Of a stretch of 64,000 nt of DNA, positions 1 through 9,152 are shown one piece after another. The stretch's first letter is position 1, and the number at the start of each line of letters is the position of its first letter. The position numbers were made by a program, and so were the translations under genes. This stretch comes from Paraburkholderia flagellata (GTDB lineage: Bacteria > Pseudomonadota > Gammaproteobacteria > Burkholderiales > Burkholderiaceae): positions 1,674,001 through 1,738,000 of the forward strand of contig NZ_JAJEJT010000002.1 in the NCBI RefSeq assembly GCF_021390645.1, in the 5' to 3' direction. A model generated the notes under the pieces. That model made no database searches, was not told the origin of the DNA, and saw only the letters and a list, made by a program, of their open reading frames with translations.

Positions 1-321
1 GACGGCGGCCTGCACTTCGGCGGCGATCTCGTCATCCGAGAGCTGCGCGGGCATGTAGGCGGCCAGGACGGTCAGCTCGGCGGCTTCCTTCTCGACGAGA
101 TCGGTGCGGCCTGCGGCCTCGAACTGGCTGATCGAGTCCTTGCGCTGCTTGATCATCTTGTCGATGACGGCCGTGATGCCGGCGTCGTCGAGCGTCACGC
201 GATCGTCGACTTCACGTTGCTTGATAGCGGCGAGCAGCAGACGAATCGTGGCGAGGCGTTCGCTTTCGCGCGCGCGCATCGCGGTTTTCATGTCGTCGTT
301 GATCTGGTCTTTGAGACTCAT
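1..321 (-). CDS. GatB/YqeY domain protein, 3' end cut by window edge
   Basis: The first 107 residues of a YqeY-type protein are visible, starting MSLKDQIND; the C-terminus lies outside the window. The family shares its fold with the tail domain of the GatB amidotransferase subunit and probably contacts tRNA, but its cellular role is not settled. The helical, charged sequence (RLLLAAIKQREVDDR, then AELTVLAAYMPAQLS) is typical of the family. The ATG has a clear AGGTGA ribosome site just upstream. It follows rpsU on the same strand after 224 nt containing a terminator hairpin. In related bacteria dnaG and rpoD come next, so these are expected beyond the left edge (inference). Confidence 0.9.
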   Translation of the reverse strand, partial: MSLKDQINDDMKTAMRARESERLATIRLLLAAIKQREVDDRVTLDDAGITAVIDKMIKQRKDSISQFEAAGRTDLVEKEAAELTVLAAYMPAQLSDDEIAAEVQAAV

Positions 322-356
322 CACTCACCTGAAATACGTTGGGGTTGCTGGAATGC

Positions 357-389
357 AAAAACCCGCCTGGAAACGCTTCCAGGCGGGTT
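357..389 (-). terminator. rho-independent terminator after rpsU
   Basis: A perfect 13-bp inverted repeat (360-372 and 377-389, 4-nt loop) is followed, on the minus strand, by five T residues. It lies between rpsU and the yqeY-type gene, so it probably limits read-through from the ribosomal protein gene into the downstream genes. Confidence 0.85.
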
Positions 390-545
390 GGCGCAAAATC
401 GACATGGTTGCGACCACACCAGAGGACAACGGCCGCCGCGTTGCGCCAGGTACCAAAGGCTGCGGACCGGCTGTCCACGTCGCCGAGAAACTCACGCGAA
501 ATCCACGCTGAAACTGCGCGGGCACGCGCCACGGCGACGCCGGAA

Positions 546-758
546 TCAGTACATCTTCTTCGGCAACATCTGGCTGCGCAGGCGCTTGAAGTGGCGCTTC
601 ACCGCCGCCGCCTTCTTCCGCTTGCGCTCAGCCGTAGGCTTCTCGTAGAACTCGCGCGCGCGAAGTTCGGTCAACAGACCGTTCTTCTCGATCGTGCGCT
701 TGAAGCGGCGCATCGCGACTTCAAAGGGTTCGTTTTCTTTTACGCGGATGGTCGTCAT
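546..758 (-). CDS. rpsU: 30S ribosomal protein S21
   Basis: This 70-residue basic protein belongs to the S21 family, which sits on the small ribosomal subunit and helps initiation. It begins [19 protein letters not shown] and has the usual [10 protein letters not shown] basic stretch near the end; length equals the family norm. The open frame extends 29 codons further upstream, but the internal ATG at 758 gives the canonical S21 N-terminus. An extended -10 element lies about 35 bp upstream and a strong terminator lies downstream, so the gene can be expressed alone or with the following yqeY gene. Confidence 0.97.
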   Translation of the reverse strand: MTTIRVKENEPFEVAMRRFKRTIEKNGLLTELRAREFYEKPTAERKRKKAAAVKRHFKRLRSQMLPKKMY

Positions 759-791
759 TTTCCAATAACGGATCGGGGGTAAAGAGGATTG

Positions 792-800
792 AGTATAGCA
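792..800 (-). promoter_or_regulatory. putative extended -10 promoter of rpsU
   Basis: On the minus strand the sequence TGC-TATACT forms an extended -10 element (hexamer 792-797, TGC at 798-800). No good -35 box is seen, which is acceptable for extended -10 promoters. It lies about 35 bp upstream of the rpsU start codon. Confidence 0.45.
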
Positions 801-954
801 GTTCCGGATTTGCGCATCGCTCGCCTGCTTGGGGGGAAACCCCAATTCCGGCGACCGGGTCGACCGCGCCCGGAGCCTTCTCTAGCGGGGCTGCGGAGCA
901 TCACAAACCACGTTGCGCGCGGCTTATGTTGTGGCGTTTCTGTCGATCAGGAAA

Positions 955-2175
955 TCAGCCTGCGCTCACCGAATATTGCGCCGCGGCTTCCCCGGCCGCG
1001 ACGCCCGAGGCCCACGCCCACTGGAAGTTGTAGCCGCCAAGCCAGCCCGTCACGTCCACGGCTTCGCCGACGAAGTAGAGGCCCGGCACGCGCTGGCTCA
1101 TCATCGTCGCCGAGGAGAGCTCGCGCGTGTCCACACCGCCGCGCGTGACTTCGGCCTTCTTGTAGCCTTCGGTGCCCGTGGGCGTGAGCGTCCACTGAGC
1201 GAGCCCTTCGCCGATCTTGCGCAGCGTTTTATCGGGCAGATCGGCGATACGCGCGTCAGCCTTCACCTGATGCGCCTCCAGCCACACATGCGCGAGGCGC
1301 GCCGGCACCCATTCGGCGAGCAGGTTTCCGATCTGGCGTTTCGTCGCGCCCTTGGCTTCGATCAATCCCGCCGCCGGATCATGTTCGGGCAACAGGTTCA
1401 CGCGGATCGGCTGGCCCGGCTGCCAGAAGCTCGAAATCTGCAAAACGCCGGGACCGGAAAGGCCGCGGTGCGTGAAAAGCAGGTCTTCGTCGAAGGCGCC
1501 GCCGGTCTTGCGCTCGCCGGTCGCGACGTGAACTTCCAGCGAAACGCCCGCGAGCGGCACGTAGGGCGCCCACTCGTCCTGCGCGAACGTGAGCGGCACG
1601 AGCGCCGGGCGCGTGTCGATGAGCTTGTGGCCGAATTGCTTCGCGACGCGATACGCGAAGTCGGTGGCGCCGATCTTCGGGATCGACAGGCCGCCCGTCG
1701 CGATCACGAGCGCTTTCGCGTGTATCTCGCCCTGCGGCGTGCCGAGCGTGAAGCCCGCGCCGTCGGCGTGGCTCACCGCTTCCACAGGCAGAGGCCTGCG
1801 CCACGTCACGCGGCCGGCGTCACATTCGGCGCGCAGCACGTCGATGATCGCCTCGCTCGACTGGTCGCAGAACAGCTGGCCCTTGTGCTTTTCGTGCCAG
1901 GTCAGGCGATGCTGGCGCAGCAGCGCGAGGAAGTCGCGCGGCGTGTAGCGCGCCAGCGCCGAACGGCAGAAGTGCGGGTTGTTCGAGAGATAGTTGGCCG
2001 GGCTTGCGTGCAGGTTCGTGAAGTTGCAGCGCCCGCCGCCCGAGATGCGGATTTTTTCCGCGAGGCGCGGCGCGTGGTCGATCAGCGCCACGCGACGGCC
2101 CTGCTGGCCCGCCACCGCCGCGCACATCATGCCGGCCGCCCCTGCGCCGATCACGGCGATGTCGAAAGATTCCAT
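955..2175 (-). CDS. NAD(P)/FAD-dependent oxidoreductase, BaiN/HI0933 (YhiN) family
   Basis: This 406-residue flavoprotein carries an N-terminal dinucleotide-binding GxGxxG motif (VIGAGAAGMMCA) followed by the family-typical ISGGGRCNFTN segment. The C-terminal FAD-contacting stretch reads GLYFVGEAVDVTGWLGGYNFQ. HI0933/BaiN proteins are often labelled aminoacetone oxidase family or flavoprotein, and their substrate is mostly unknown. I chose the ATG at 2175 because the Rossmann strand begins a few residues later; an in-frame ATG at 2184 is also possible. It is divergent from tsaD with about 170 nt between them and stands alone on its strand before rpsU. Confidence 0.85.
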   Translation of the reverse strand: MESFDIAVIGAGAAGMMCAAVAGQQGRRVALIDHAPRLAEKIRISGGGRCNFTNLHASPANYLSNNPHFCRSALARYTPRDFLALLRQHRLTWHEKHKGQLFCDQSSEAIIDVLRAECDAGRVTWRRPLPVEAVSHADGAGFTLGTPQGEIHAKALVIATGGLSIPKIGATDFAYRVAKQFGHKLIDTRPALVPLTFAQDEWAPYVPLAGVSLEVHVATGERKTGGAFDEDLLFTHRGLSGPGVLQISSFWQPGQPIRVNLLPEHDPAAGLIEAKGATKRQIGNLLAEWVPARLAHVWLEAHQVKADARIADLPDKTLRKIGEGLAQWTLTPTGTEGYKKAEVTRGGVDTRELSSATMMSQRVPGLYFVGEAVDVTGWLGGYNFQWAWASGVAAGEAAAQYSVSAG

Positions 2176-2256
2176 GGCGCGCATTCTACCTGCGCGGCGG
2201 CGGGGCTTGTCCGCGAGGCGCGCTGCTTCCCGCACTCAGCCGGCTTGCACGCGCGC

Positions 2257-2265
2257 TGCTATACT
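2257..2265 (+). promoter_or_regulatory. putative extended -10 promoter of tsaD
   Basis: TGC followed by TATACT (2260-2265) matches an extended -10 element about 80 bp upstream of the tsaD start. It is the same nonamer found upstream of rpsU. No -35 box at normal spacing is visible. Confidence 0.4.
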
Positions 2266-2344
2266 TTTATGTTCTCTTAATTCTTGATTTAGCGACGGTT
2301 TTTCGCTGTTCATCCCGCGCAATACCGTCGCCGCGCCCCACATC

Positions 2345-3373
2345 ATGCTCGTTCTTGGCATCGAAAGCTCCTGCGACGAAACCGGCCTCGCGCTCTACGA
2401 CAGCGAGCGCGGCCTGCTCGCGCACGCGCTGCACTCGCAGATCGCCATGCACCGCGAGTACGGCGGCGTCGTGCCGGAGCTGGCCTCCCGCGACCATATC
2501 CGCCGCGCGCTGCCGCTGCTCGAGGAGGTGCTCGCGAAGAGCGGCGCGGCGAAAAGCGACATCGACGCCATCGCGTTCACGCAAGGCCCCGGCCTTGCGG
2601 GCGCGCTGCTTGTGGGCGCGAGCATCGCCAATGCGCTCGCCATGGCCTGGAATCGTCCGACCGTGGGAATTCACCATCTCGAAGGGCATTTGCTTTCGCC
2701 GCTGCTGGTCGACGCGCCGCCGCCGTTTCCGTTCGTCGCGCTGCTCGTTTCGGGCGGCCACACTCAACTGATGCGCGTAACCGACGTGGGCGTCTACGAA
2801 ACCCTCGGTGAAACGCTCGACGACGCCGCCGGCGAAGCTTTCGACAAAACGGCCAAGCTGCTTGGCTTAGGCTATCCAGGCGGCCCGGAAGTCTCGCGCC
2901 TCGCGGAGTTCGGCACGCCAGGCGCGATCGAGCTGCCACGCCCGATGCTGCATTCGGGCGATCTCGACTTCAGCTTCAGCGGACTCAAGACGGCCGTGCT
3001 CACGCAAGTGAAGAAGCTCGGCACGAACATCTGCGAGCAGGGAAAGGCCGATATCGCGCGCGGTTTCGTCGATGCCGCCGTCGAGGTACTCGCCGCGAAG
3101 TCACTCGCCGCGCTCAAGCGCACGAAGATGAAACGGCTCGTGGTGGCGGGCGGCGTGGGCGCGAACAAGCAATTGCGCGAGACGCTTTCGGCGGCGGCAC
3201 AGAAGCGCGGCTTCGAGGTGCATTACCCCGACCTGTCGCTGTGCACCGACAACGGTGCGATGATCGCGCTCGCGGGCGCGCTGCGTCTGCAACGCTGGCC
3301 CGAGCAGGCCACGCGCGATTACGCGTTCACGGTGAAGCCGCGCTGGGATTTGACGTCGCTTGCGCAGCAGTGA
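2345..3373 (+). CDS. tsaD: tRNA N6-adenosine threonylcarbamoyltransferase
   Basis: TsaD transfers the threonylcarbamoyl group from threonylcarbamoyl-AMP to A37 of tRNAs that read ANN codons, working with TsaB and TsaE. The 342-residue length fits the family. It starts [14 protein letters not shown], the hallmark N-terminus, and has the metal-binding HLEGH motif with His111 and His115. SGGHTQLM and the late [10 protein letters not shown] segment are also typical of the ASKHA-like fold. It is divergent from the flavoprotein gene and convergent with folE2, separated by a bidirectional terminator. Confidence 0.97.
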   Translation: MLVLGIESSCDETGLALYDSERGLLAHALHSQIAMHREYGGVVPELASRDHIRRALPLLEEVLAKSGAAKSDIDAIAFTQGPGLAGALLVGASIANALAMAWNRPTVGIHHLEGHLLSPLLVDAPPPFPFVALLVSGGHTQLMRVTDVGVYETLGETLDDAAGEAFDKTAKLLGLGYPGGPEVSRLAEFGTPGAIELPRPMLHSGDLDFSFSGLKTAVLTQVKKLGTNICEQGKADIARGFVDAAVEVLAAKSLAALKRTKMKRLVVAGGVGANKQLRETLSAAAQKRGFEVHYPDLSLCTDNGAMIALAGALRLQRWPEQATRDYAFTVKPRWDLTSLAQQ

Positions 3374-3395
3374 TGCGATTGCCGCCGCAGAAGTC

Positions 3396-3422
3396 AAAAA
3401 GCCGCCCAAGGGCGGCTTTTTT
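3396..3422. terminator. bidirectional terminator between tsaD and folE2
   Basis: An A-run, a GC-rich stem (GCCGCCC pairing with GGGCGGC, 2-nt loop) and a run of six T residues form a symmetric terminator between two convergent genes. It can serve both strands. Confidence 0.85.
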
Positions 3423-3449
3423 GTTGACAGCGCAACCAGGCGGCCAGCT

Positions 3450-4253
3450 TTACGCCACGCGCTTGTCGTGCTCGATCACGGCGTAGGCGCTGTGATTGTG
3501 GATCGACTCGAAATTCTCGGCTTCGAGCGTATAGGCGATCACACGCGCATCGGCGTTCAGGCGCACGGCAACGTCGCGCACGAGGTCTTCGACGAACTTG
3601 GGATTTTCATACGCGCGCTCGGTCACGAACTTCTCGTCCGGGCGCTTGAGCAGGCCCCACAGTTCGCACGACGCCTCTTCTTCTGCAATGCGAATGAGCT
3701 CTTCAACCGGCAGATCGCCTTCGAACTCGACATTCATCGTCACGTGCGAGCGCTGGTTGTGCGCACCATATTGCGAGATCTTCTTCGAACACGGACACAG
3801 GCTCGTCACGGGCACGAGCACCTTGAGGAAGAGGCGCGTTTGACCTTTGCGCACGTCACCCGCGAGCGTCACTTCGTAGTCCAGCAGACTTTCCACACCC
3901 GACACCGGTGCGACTTTCTTCACGAAGTACGGGAACGTGACTTCGATACGGCCCGCCTTCGATTCGAGCTTCGTCAGCATCGCTGCCAGCATCGCGCGGA
4001 ACGTGGCGGGCTCGAGCGGCGCCTTGTTCTCTTCGAGCAGTGCGACGAAGCGCGACATGTGCGTGCCCTTCTGGTCGGCCGGCAGATGAACGTCGAGGTT
4101 CCACATGCCGACGCTCGGCTGGATGCCCGCGCCCGCCTTCACCGTGAGCGGATGGCGCACGGCCTTCACGCCCACGCGCTGGATCACGATCTGACGGGTA
4201 TCGACGGAGCTTTGGACGTCCGGCATCACGAAGGCCGGGTTCATCTGATTCAT
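3450..4253 (-). CDS. folE2: GTP cyclohydrolase FolE2 (type IB)
   Basis: FolE2 converts GTP to dihydroneopterin triphosphate, the first step of tetrahydrofolate synthesis, using a metal cofactor other than the obligatory zinc of FolE. The 267-residue protein has the conserved [10 protein letters not shown] motif (Cys153 and Cys155) and the family start [13 protein letters not shown]. The ATG at 4253 is preceded by GAGGA at a good distance; the longer frame upstream runs into the intergenic hairpin and is unlikely to be coding. It follows dxs on the same strand, but a hairpin in the 162-nt gap suggests separate transcription. Confidence 0.95.
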   Translation of the reverse strand: MNQMNPAFVMPDVQSSVDTRQIVIQRVGVKAVRHPLTVKAGAGIQPSVGMWNLDVHLPADQKGTHMSRFVALLEENKAPLEPATFRAMLAAMLTKLESKAGRIEVTFPYFVKKVAPVSGVESLLDYEVTLAGDVRKGQTRLFLKVLVPVTSLCPCSKKISQYGAHNQRSHVTMNVEFEGDLPVEELIRIAEEEASCELWGLLKRPDEKFVTERAYENPKFVEDLVRDVAVRLNADARVIAYTLEAENFESIHNHSAYAVIEHDKRVA

Positions 4254-4293
4254 GTTCTTATCCTCAAGCCGCGCCGAACGCGGCGCGCAAATG

Positions 4294-4321
4294 GCAAACG
4301 CCGGCATGAGCCGGCGTTTGC
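4294..4321 (-). terminator. hairpin between dxs and folE2, probable terminator
   Basis: A perfect 12-bp inverted repeat (4294-4305 and 4310-4321) with a 4-nt loop lies downstream of dxs. The following minus-strand bases are only moderately T-rich, so termination strength is uncertain. Confidence 0.5.
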
Positions 4322-4415
4322 TGGCGGAAACCCGGGTACGAAACCCGGCCGCCAGTTCAAATGTGAAATGGGCTGGCGCGAGGCGCCAATCAACCTGTAG
4401 CGGCCGCAACTGACC

Positions 4416-6323
4416 TTACGCGACGCGCATCACCGACTTGCCGGACACATTTGCCGCCTTGTCGAGAAAGCGTTCGCGAATGGACTTCGCGATCCCTGCT
4501 GCGTCGAGCCCACAGCCCGCCAGCAGCTTCGCCGGGTCGCCGTGGTCGATGAAACGGTCGGGGAGGCCCAATTGTAGTACGGGCTTGATAACCCCACTTT
4601 CAAGGAGGGCTTCCACGCAGGCCGAACCGGCGCCGCCCATGATGCAGCCTTCCTCGACGGTGACGAGGTAGTCGTGCGTTTCGGCGAGCTGTTTCACGAG
4701 GTCCGCGTCGAGCGGCTTCACGAAGCGCATGTTCGCCACGGTGGCGTCCAGCTCCTGCGCTGCGGCGAGCGACGGCGCAACCATCGTGCCGAACGCGAGA
4801 ATCGCGATGCGGCTGCCGGCTGGCGCCTTGCTCTCGCGGCGGACTTCGCCCTTGCCCACAGGCAGCGCGGCCATCTGCTTGACGGTCGCGACACCCGTGC
4901 CCGCGCCGCGCGGGTAGCGCACGGCCGTCGGGCAGTCCTGCTGGAGCGCCGTGTAGAGCATCTGACGGCATTCGTTTTCGTCCGACGCCGCCATGACCAT
5001 CATGTTCGGGATGCAGCGCATGAACGCCAGATCATAGGCACCCGCGTGCGTCGCGCCATCGGCGCCGACGAGGCCCGCGCGGTCGATGGCGAACACGACC
5101 GGCAGGTTCTGCAGCGCCACGTCGTGAATCAGCTGATCGTAGGCGCGCTGCAGGAAGGTCGAGTAGATCGCCACGACGGGCTTGAGACCTTCGGCTGCCA
5201 GACCGCCCGCGAACGTCACCGCGTGCTGCTCGGCAATGCCCACGTCATAGTAACGGTCCGGGAAGCGCTTTTCGAACTCGACCATGCCCGAGCCTTCGCG
5301 CATGGCCGGCGTGATGCCGATCACGCGCTGATCGAGCTCAGCCGCGTCGCACAGCCATTCGCCGAACACCTGCGTGTAGGTCTTCTTTGCGGGCGTCGTC
5401 GACGGCTTGATGCCTTCGGCCGGGTTGAACTTGCCGGGACCGTGGTACAGGACCGGGTCGGCTTCGGCGAGCTTGTAGCCCTGGCCTTTCTTCGTCACGA
5501 CGTGCAGGAATTGCGGGCCGCGCAGTTCCTTGATGTTCTGCAGCGTCGGGATCAGCGAATCCAGATCGTGACCGTCGATCGGCCCGATGTAGTTGAAGCC
5601 GAATTCCTCGAACAGCGTGGCCGGCACGATCATGCCTTTCGCGTGCTCTTCGAGCTTGCGCGCGAGATCGAGCACCGGCGGCGCGTGGCGCAGCACGCGC
5701 TCCACGCCTGCGCGAGCGGCGGCGTAGAAGCGGCCCGACATAAGGCGCGCGAGATGGCGATTGAGCGCGCCCACCGGCGGCGAAATCGACATGTCGTTGT
5801 CGTTGAGGATGACGAGCAGCGGCACGTCGTCTTCGACGCCGCCGTTGTTCAGCGCCTCGAACGCCATGCCGGCCGTCATCGCGCCGTCGCCGATCACGGC
5901 GATGCCCATGGCGTTGTCGCCCTTGAGCTTGCTCGCGACGGCCATGCCGAGCGCCGCCGAGATCGACGTGCTCGAGTGCGCGGTGCCGAATGTGTCGTAC
6001 GGCGACTCGTCGCGTTTCGGGAAGCCCGAAATGCCGCCGAGTTGTCGCAGCGTCGACATCTGGTCGCGGCGGCCCGTCAGGATCTTGTGCGGATAGGTCT
6101 GATGGCCCACGTCCCAGACGATGCGGTCGCGCGGCGTGTCGAACACGTAGTGCAGCGCGATCGTCAGTTCGACCGTACCGAGGTTGGACGACAAGTGGCC
6201 GCCCGTTTGCGAGACGCTCTCGAGAACGAAGGCACGCAGTTCGTCGGCAAGCGGTTGCAACTGGCGGCGATCGAGGCGGCGCAAATCCGCCGGGTCGTCA
6301 ATGGTTTTCAGCAAGTCGTACAT
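4416..6323 (-). CDS. dxs: 1-deoxy-D-xylulose-5-phosphate synthase
   Basis: Dxs condenses pyruvate and glyceraldehyde 3-phosphate to DXP, the entry step of the MEP isoprenoid pathway, using thiamine diphosphate. The 635-residue protein has His43 in [11 protein letters not shown], the ThDP/Mg motif GDGAMTAG (GDG 145-147) through NDND (174-177), and the transketolase pyrimidine domain around [10 protein letters not shown]. The ATG at 6323 is chosen over the upstream frame because [11 protein letters not shown] matches the family start. It is the last gene of an xseB-ispA-dxs operon, 84 nt after ispA. Confidence 0.97.
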   Translation of the reverse strand: MYDLLKTIDDPADLRRLDRRQLQPLADELRAFVLESVSQTGGHLSSNLGTVELTIALHYVFDTPRDRIVWDVGHQTYPHKILTGRRDQMSTLRQLGGISGFPKRDESPYDTFGTAHSSTSISAALGMAVASKLKGDNAMGIAVIGDGAMTAGMAFEALNNGGVEDDVPLLVILNDNDMSISPPVGALNRHLARLMSGRFYAAARAGVERVLRHAPPVLDLARKLEEHAKGMIVPATLFEEFGFNYIGPIDGHDLDSLIPTLQNIKELRGPQFLHVVTKKGQGYKLAEADPVLYHGPGKFNPAEGIKPSTTPAKKTYTQVFGEWLCDAAELDQRVIGITPAMREGSGMVEFEKRFPDRYYDVGIAEQHAVTFAGGLAAEGLKPVVAIYSTFLQRAYDQLIHDVALQNLPVVFAIDRAGLVGADGATHAGAYDLAFMRCIPNMMVMAASDENECRQMLYTALQQDCPTAVRYPRGAGTGVATVKQMAALPVGKGEVRRESKAPAGSRIAILAFGTMVAPSLAAAQELDATVANMRFVKPLDADLVKQLAETHDYLVTVEEGCIMGGAGSACVEALLESGVIKPVLQLGLPDRFIDHGDPAKLLAGCGLDAAGIAKSIRERFLDKAANVSGKSVMRVA

Positions 6324-6407
6324 CGTCGTTCCATTGTAGGAAAACTGGCGCTCCCGCACTTTTTCTGCGCATTACTTCCCGTTCATGCGCGTGGGCGGGT
6401 TGCGCGG

Positions 6408-7289
6408 TCAGCTCACCCGGTTCACCACCAGGTCAGCGAGTTCGGCGAGGCGCTGAGCGCGCGCGCCGAACGGTTCAAGCGCCGCGTGCGCGTCGGCGCG
6501 CAACTGCTGCGCGAGTGCACGCGAGGCATCAAGACCGATAATCGACACGTAGGTCGGCTTGCCGTCCTTCGCGTCCTTGCCCGCGGTCTTGCCGAGCGTT
6601 GCCGAGTCGGCGGTGACGTCGAGAATGTCGTCCACCACCTGGAACGCCAGGCCCACGGCCGCTGCGTACTTGTCGAGCGCGGCAAGGCTTTGCTCCGAAG
6701 GCGTCTCGCCCGCCAGCGCGCCCATGCGGACCGCGGCGCGCAGGAGCGCGCCGGTCTTCAGGCGGTGCATGGTTTCGAGCTGCTCGCGGGTGAGCGAATG
6801 GCCCACGCTCGCGAGGTCGATGGCCTGGCCGCCGGCCATGCCGATCGAGCCGCTCGCCAACGCGAGTTCGCGCACGAGTGAAGCCTGGCGCTGGGCACTG
6901 AGCACGTCCGACGTCAGCGCGACGAAGGCTTGCGATTGCAGCGCATCGCCCACCAGCAGCGCCGTCGGTTCGTCATATTTGACGTGTACGGTGGGTTTGC
7001 CGCGACGCATGTCGTCGTCGTCCATGCACGGCATGTCATCGTGCACAAGCGAGTAGACGTGGATCATTTCGAGCGCGCAGGCCGCCGCGTCGAGCGCTTC
7101 GGGCGTGGCGTTCGTGAGTTCGCCCGCCGCGTGGCACAGGAGCGGACGCACCCGCTTGCCGCCGCCCATCACGGCATAACGCATGGCGTCATGCAGCGGC
7201 GCCGGCAGCACGTCGGCAGCTGGCAAATAGTGATCGAGCGCGCTTTCGACCCGGTCGAGTACCTGCCGGGTCCATTGGTCAAATGTCAT
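6408..7289 (-). CDS. ispA: farnesyl diphosphate synthase / polyprenyl synthetase
   Basis: This trans-prenyltransferase joins DMAPP/GPP with IPP to make farnesyl diphosphate. The 293-residue protein has the first aspartate-rich motif (DDMPCMD, starting Asp84) and the second (VVDDILD, Asp220-Asp224), plus GGKRVRP near the N-terminus. The two-residue insertion in the first motif is typical of bacterial short-chain farnesyl or geranyl diphosphate synthases. Its ATG overlaps the xseB stop codon (ATGA at 7286-7289), so translation is coupled. Together with dxs this supplies isoprenoid precursors. Confidence 0.95.
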   Translation of the reverse strand: MTFDQWTRQVLDRVESALDHYLPAADVLPAPLHDAMRYAVMGGGKRVRPLLCHAAGELTNATPEALDAAACALEMIHVYSLVHDDMPCMDDDDMRRGKPTVHVKYDEPTALLVGDALQSQAFVALTSDVLSAQRQASLVRELALASGSIGMAGGQAIDLASVGHSLTREQLETMHRLKTGALLRAAVRMGALAGETPSEQSLAALDKYAAAVGLAFQVVDDILDVTADSATLGKTAGKDAKDGKPTYVSIIGLDASRALAQQLRADAHAALEPFGARAQRLAELADLVVNRVS

Positions 7290-7600
7290 AGATCGTCGTC
7301 TCCGCCCGCTGCGGAGTCTGTCGTATTGAGGGGCACGGGCCGCAACGTCTCGCCGTCGAGCACGCGCACCTGTTGTTCAACCTTTTCGAGCTGCTGCTGG
7401 CAAAAGCGCACCAGCGCCGCGCCACGGCGGTAAGCCGCAAGCGATTCTTCCAGGCTCAGGCTGCCGCCTTCCATGCGTGCAACGAGCCCGTCGAGCTCCG
7501 CAAGCGCCGCCTCGTAGCTCTCGGGCAGGGCTTCGCCCTCGGCCAGCCCGGCTGCGCTTTCGCCCGCGCCAGCGCGGTCTTTCGTTGCGGATTTCGCCAT
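7286..7600 (-). CDS. xseB: exodeoxyribonuclease VII small subunit
   Basis: XseB is the small helical subunit that packs along the XseA large subunit of exonuclease VII. The core PESYEAALAELDGLVARME followed by LSLEESLAAYRRG is diagnostic. At 104 residues it is longer than the usual 70-80, owing to an Ala/Gly-rich N-terminus of about 25 residues, so a later start is possible. A TAGAAT hexamer on the minus strand at 7631-7636 may be the operon -10 box. xseA is not in the window. The gene heads the ispA-dxs operon, a common arrangement in proteobacteria. Confidence 0.92.
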   Translation of the reverse strand: MAKSATKDRAGAGESAAGLAEGEALPESYEAALAELDGLVARMEGGSLSLEESLAAYRRGAALVRFCQQQLEKVEQQVRVLDGETLRPVPLNTTDSAAGGDDDL

Positions 7601-7907
7601 GAGTCGTCGCCAGAATGAAACAAGGCGGACATTCTACGGCAAAAGGTCCCTTTCGACCCGCTCCCCGGCTCGTGTACCCTCTCGACCACACGCTCGGGGC
7701 CAGTACAAATCGTTTCCAGAAGGCCCGATAACCCGTGCATTTGTCTCATATTTCCTGATTTCCTGCCGTCTTTCCGGTGTAATTTTGGCAAAAATCAGTC
7801 ACTTAGCTACCCCAGGACGGGGCAACCGGGTATAATCGCCGGCTCCCTAAATCGAATCTTCGATGGTTGGGTTGTTCACTGCTTTCACGTCTTCATCGGG
7901 AGTGGGA

Positions 7908-9014
7908 ATGTCCAATCTGAGCAATGCATTGCAGCTGAAGTCTATCCACAGCCAGCTGCCAGTCACCGCTTATTTTGACGAAGCGCTACTCAAGCGCGAA
8001 ATCGACACGCTTTTCCAGAAGGGTCCTCGCTACGTCGGGCACGAACTCATGGTGCCCGAGGCGGGAAACTATTTTGCGCTGCCCGGCGAGAAAGAAGGCC
8101 GCGTGCTCGTTCGCAACAAGAGCAACGAGATCGAACTGCTCTCGAACGTGTGCCGCCACCGCCAGGCCATCATGCTAAACGGTCGCGGCACGGCAGACAA
8201 CATTGTATGTCCGCTGCATCGCTGGACCTATGACCTCAAGGGCGAACTGCTCGGCGCACCGCACTTCGCGGACAAGCCGTGTCTGAATCTGAACAGCTCG
8301 CCGCTGCAGAAGTGGAACGGGCTGCTCTTCGAATCCGCGGGCCGCGACGTCGCGCGCGATCTTGCACGCCTTGGGCCGGCGAAACACCTCGACTTCGCGG
8401 ACTACATGTTCGATCACGTCGAGGTCCACGAGTGCAACTACAACTGGAAGACCTTCATCGAGGTCTATCTGGAAGACTATCACGTCGTGCCGTTCCACCC
8501 GGGCCTCGGCAACTTCGTGTCGTGCGACGACCTCCAGTGGGAGTTCGGCGAGTGGTATAGCGTGCAGACGGTCGGCGTGCACAATCACCTCGGCAAGCCG
8601 GGCAGCCCGACGTACCGCAAGTGGCACGACGAGGTCCTGCGCTTTCGCAATGGCGTGCCGCCCGAGTTCGGCGCGATCTGGATGGTGTACTACCCGAACC
8701 TCATGATCGAGTGGTATCCGCACGTGCTCGTCGTGTCGTGGCTCATCCCGCAAGGCACGCAGAAGACGACGAACATCGTCGAGTTCTATTACCCCGAGGA
8801 AATCACGCTGTTCGAGCGCGAGTTCGTCGAAGCCGAGCGCGCCGCCTATATGGAAACGGCCGTCGAAGACGATGAAATTGCCGAGCGCATGGACGCCGGC
8901 CGCCGTGCGCTCTTCGAGCGTGGCGTTTCGGAAGTCGGCCCGTACCAGAGCCCGATGGAAGACGGCATGCAGCACTTTCACGAGTTCCTGCGCCGCGAGC
9001 TGGGACCGATCTGA
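7908..9014 (+). CDS. Rieske-type aromatic-ring-hydroxylating oxygenase, alpha subunit family
   Basis: This 368-residue protein has an N-terminal Rieske [2Fe-2S] domain with CRH (Cys82, His84) and CPLH (Cys101, His104). A C-terminal SRPBCC catalytic domain follows, in which NWKTFIEVYLEDYHVVPFH supplies the two histidines of the mononuclear iron site. It resembles stand-alone oxygenases of the choline-monooxygenase/YeaW type; the substrate cannot be told. I prefer the ATG at 7908, which has GGGAG just upstream, over the in-frame ATG at 7863. TATAAT at 7831-7836 is a likely -10 box. No reductase or ferredoxin gene is adjacent. Confidence 0.85.
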   Translation: MSNLSNALQLKSIHSQLPVTAYFDEALLKREIDTLFQKGPRYVGHELMVPEAGNYFALPGEKEGRVLVRNKSNEIELLSNVCRHRQAIMLNGRGTADNIVCPLHRWTYDLKGELLGAPHFADKPCLNLNSSPLQKWNGLLFESAGRDVARDLARLGPAKHLDFADYMFDHVEVHECNYNWKTFIEVYLEDYHVVPFHPGLGNFVSCDDLQWEFGEWYSVQTVGVHNHLGKPGSPTYRKWHDEVLRFRNGVPPEFGAIWMVYYPNLMIEWYPHVLVVSWLIPQGTQKTTNIVEFYYPEEITLFEREFVEAERAAYMETAVEDDEIAERMDAGRRALFERGVSEVGPYQSPMEDGMQHFHEFLRRELGPI

Positions 9015-9057
9015 CGCCCGGCAGGCGTAAGCCTCACGCCACTCGAAGGCACCACGG

Positions 9058-9083
9058 AAAGACGGGCTTAGGCCCGTCTTTTT
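9058..9083 (+). terminator. rho-independent terminator after the Rieske gene
   Basis: The stem GACGGGC/GCCCGTC, extended by AAA/TTT, has a 4-nt loop and ends in five T residues about 44 bp after the stop codon. Confidence 0.85.
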
Positions 9084-9152
9084 GTTTAGACTGACGGCAT
9101 CGGGCCGTCGCATCGCTAGAGATGGCGGCCTTGCACGATTCAAGGAGCCGTC

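Noticed and set aside
913..2280. 455-codon plus-strand frame opposite the flavoprotein gene
   Set aside because: It is Arg/His-rich, has no family motif and mirrors a well-supported gene; a GC-bias shadow.
4674..6881. 735-codon plus-strand frame opposite dxs and ispA
   Set aside because: It spans two real genes and their gap on the other strand and is dominated by Arg, Ala and His; a shadow.
7831..7836. TATAAT as a full promoter of the Rieske gene
   Set aside because: The -10 box is perfect, but no -35 box occurs at 15-19 bp spacing, so I only mention it with the gene.
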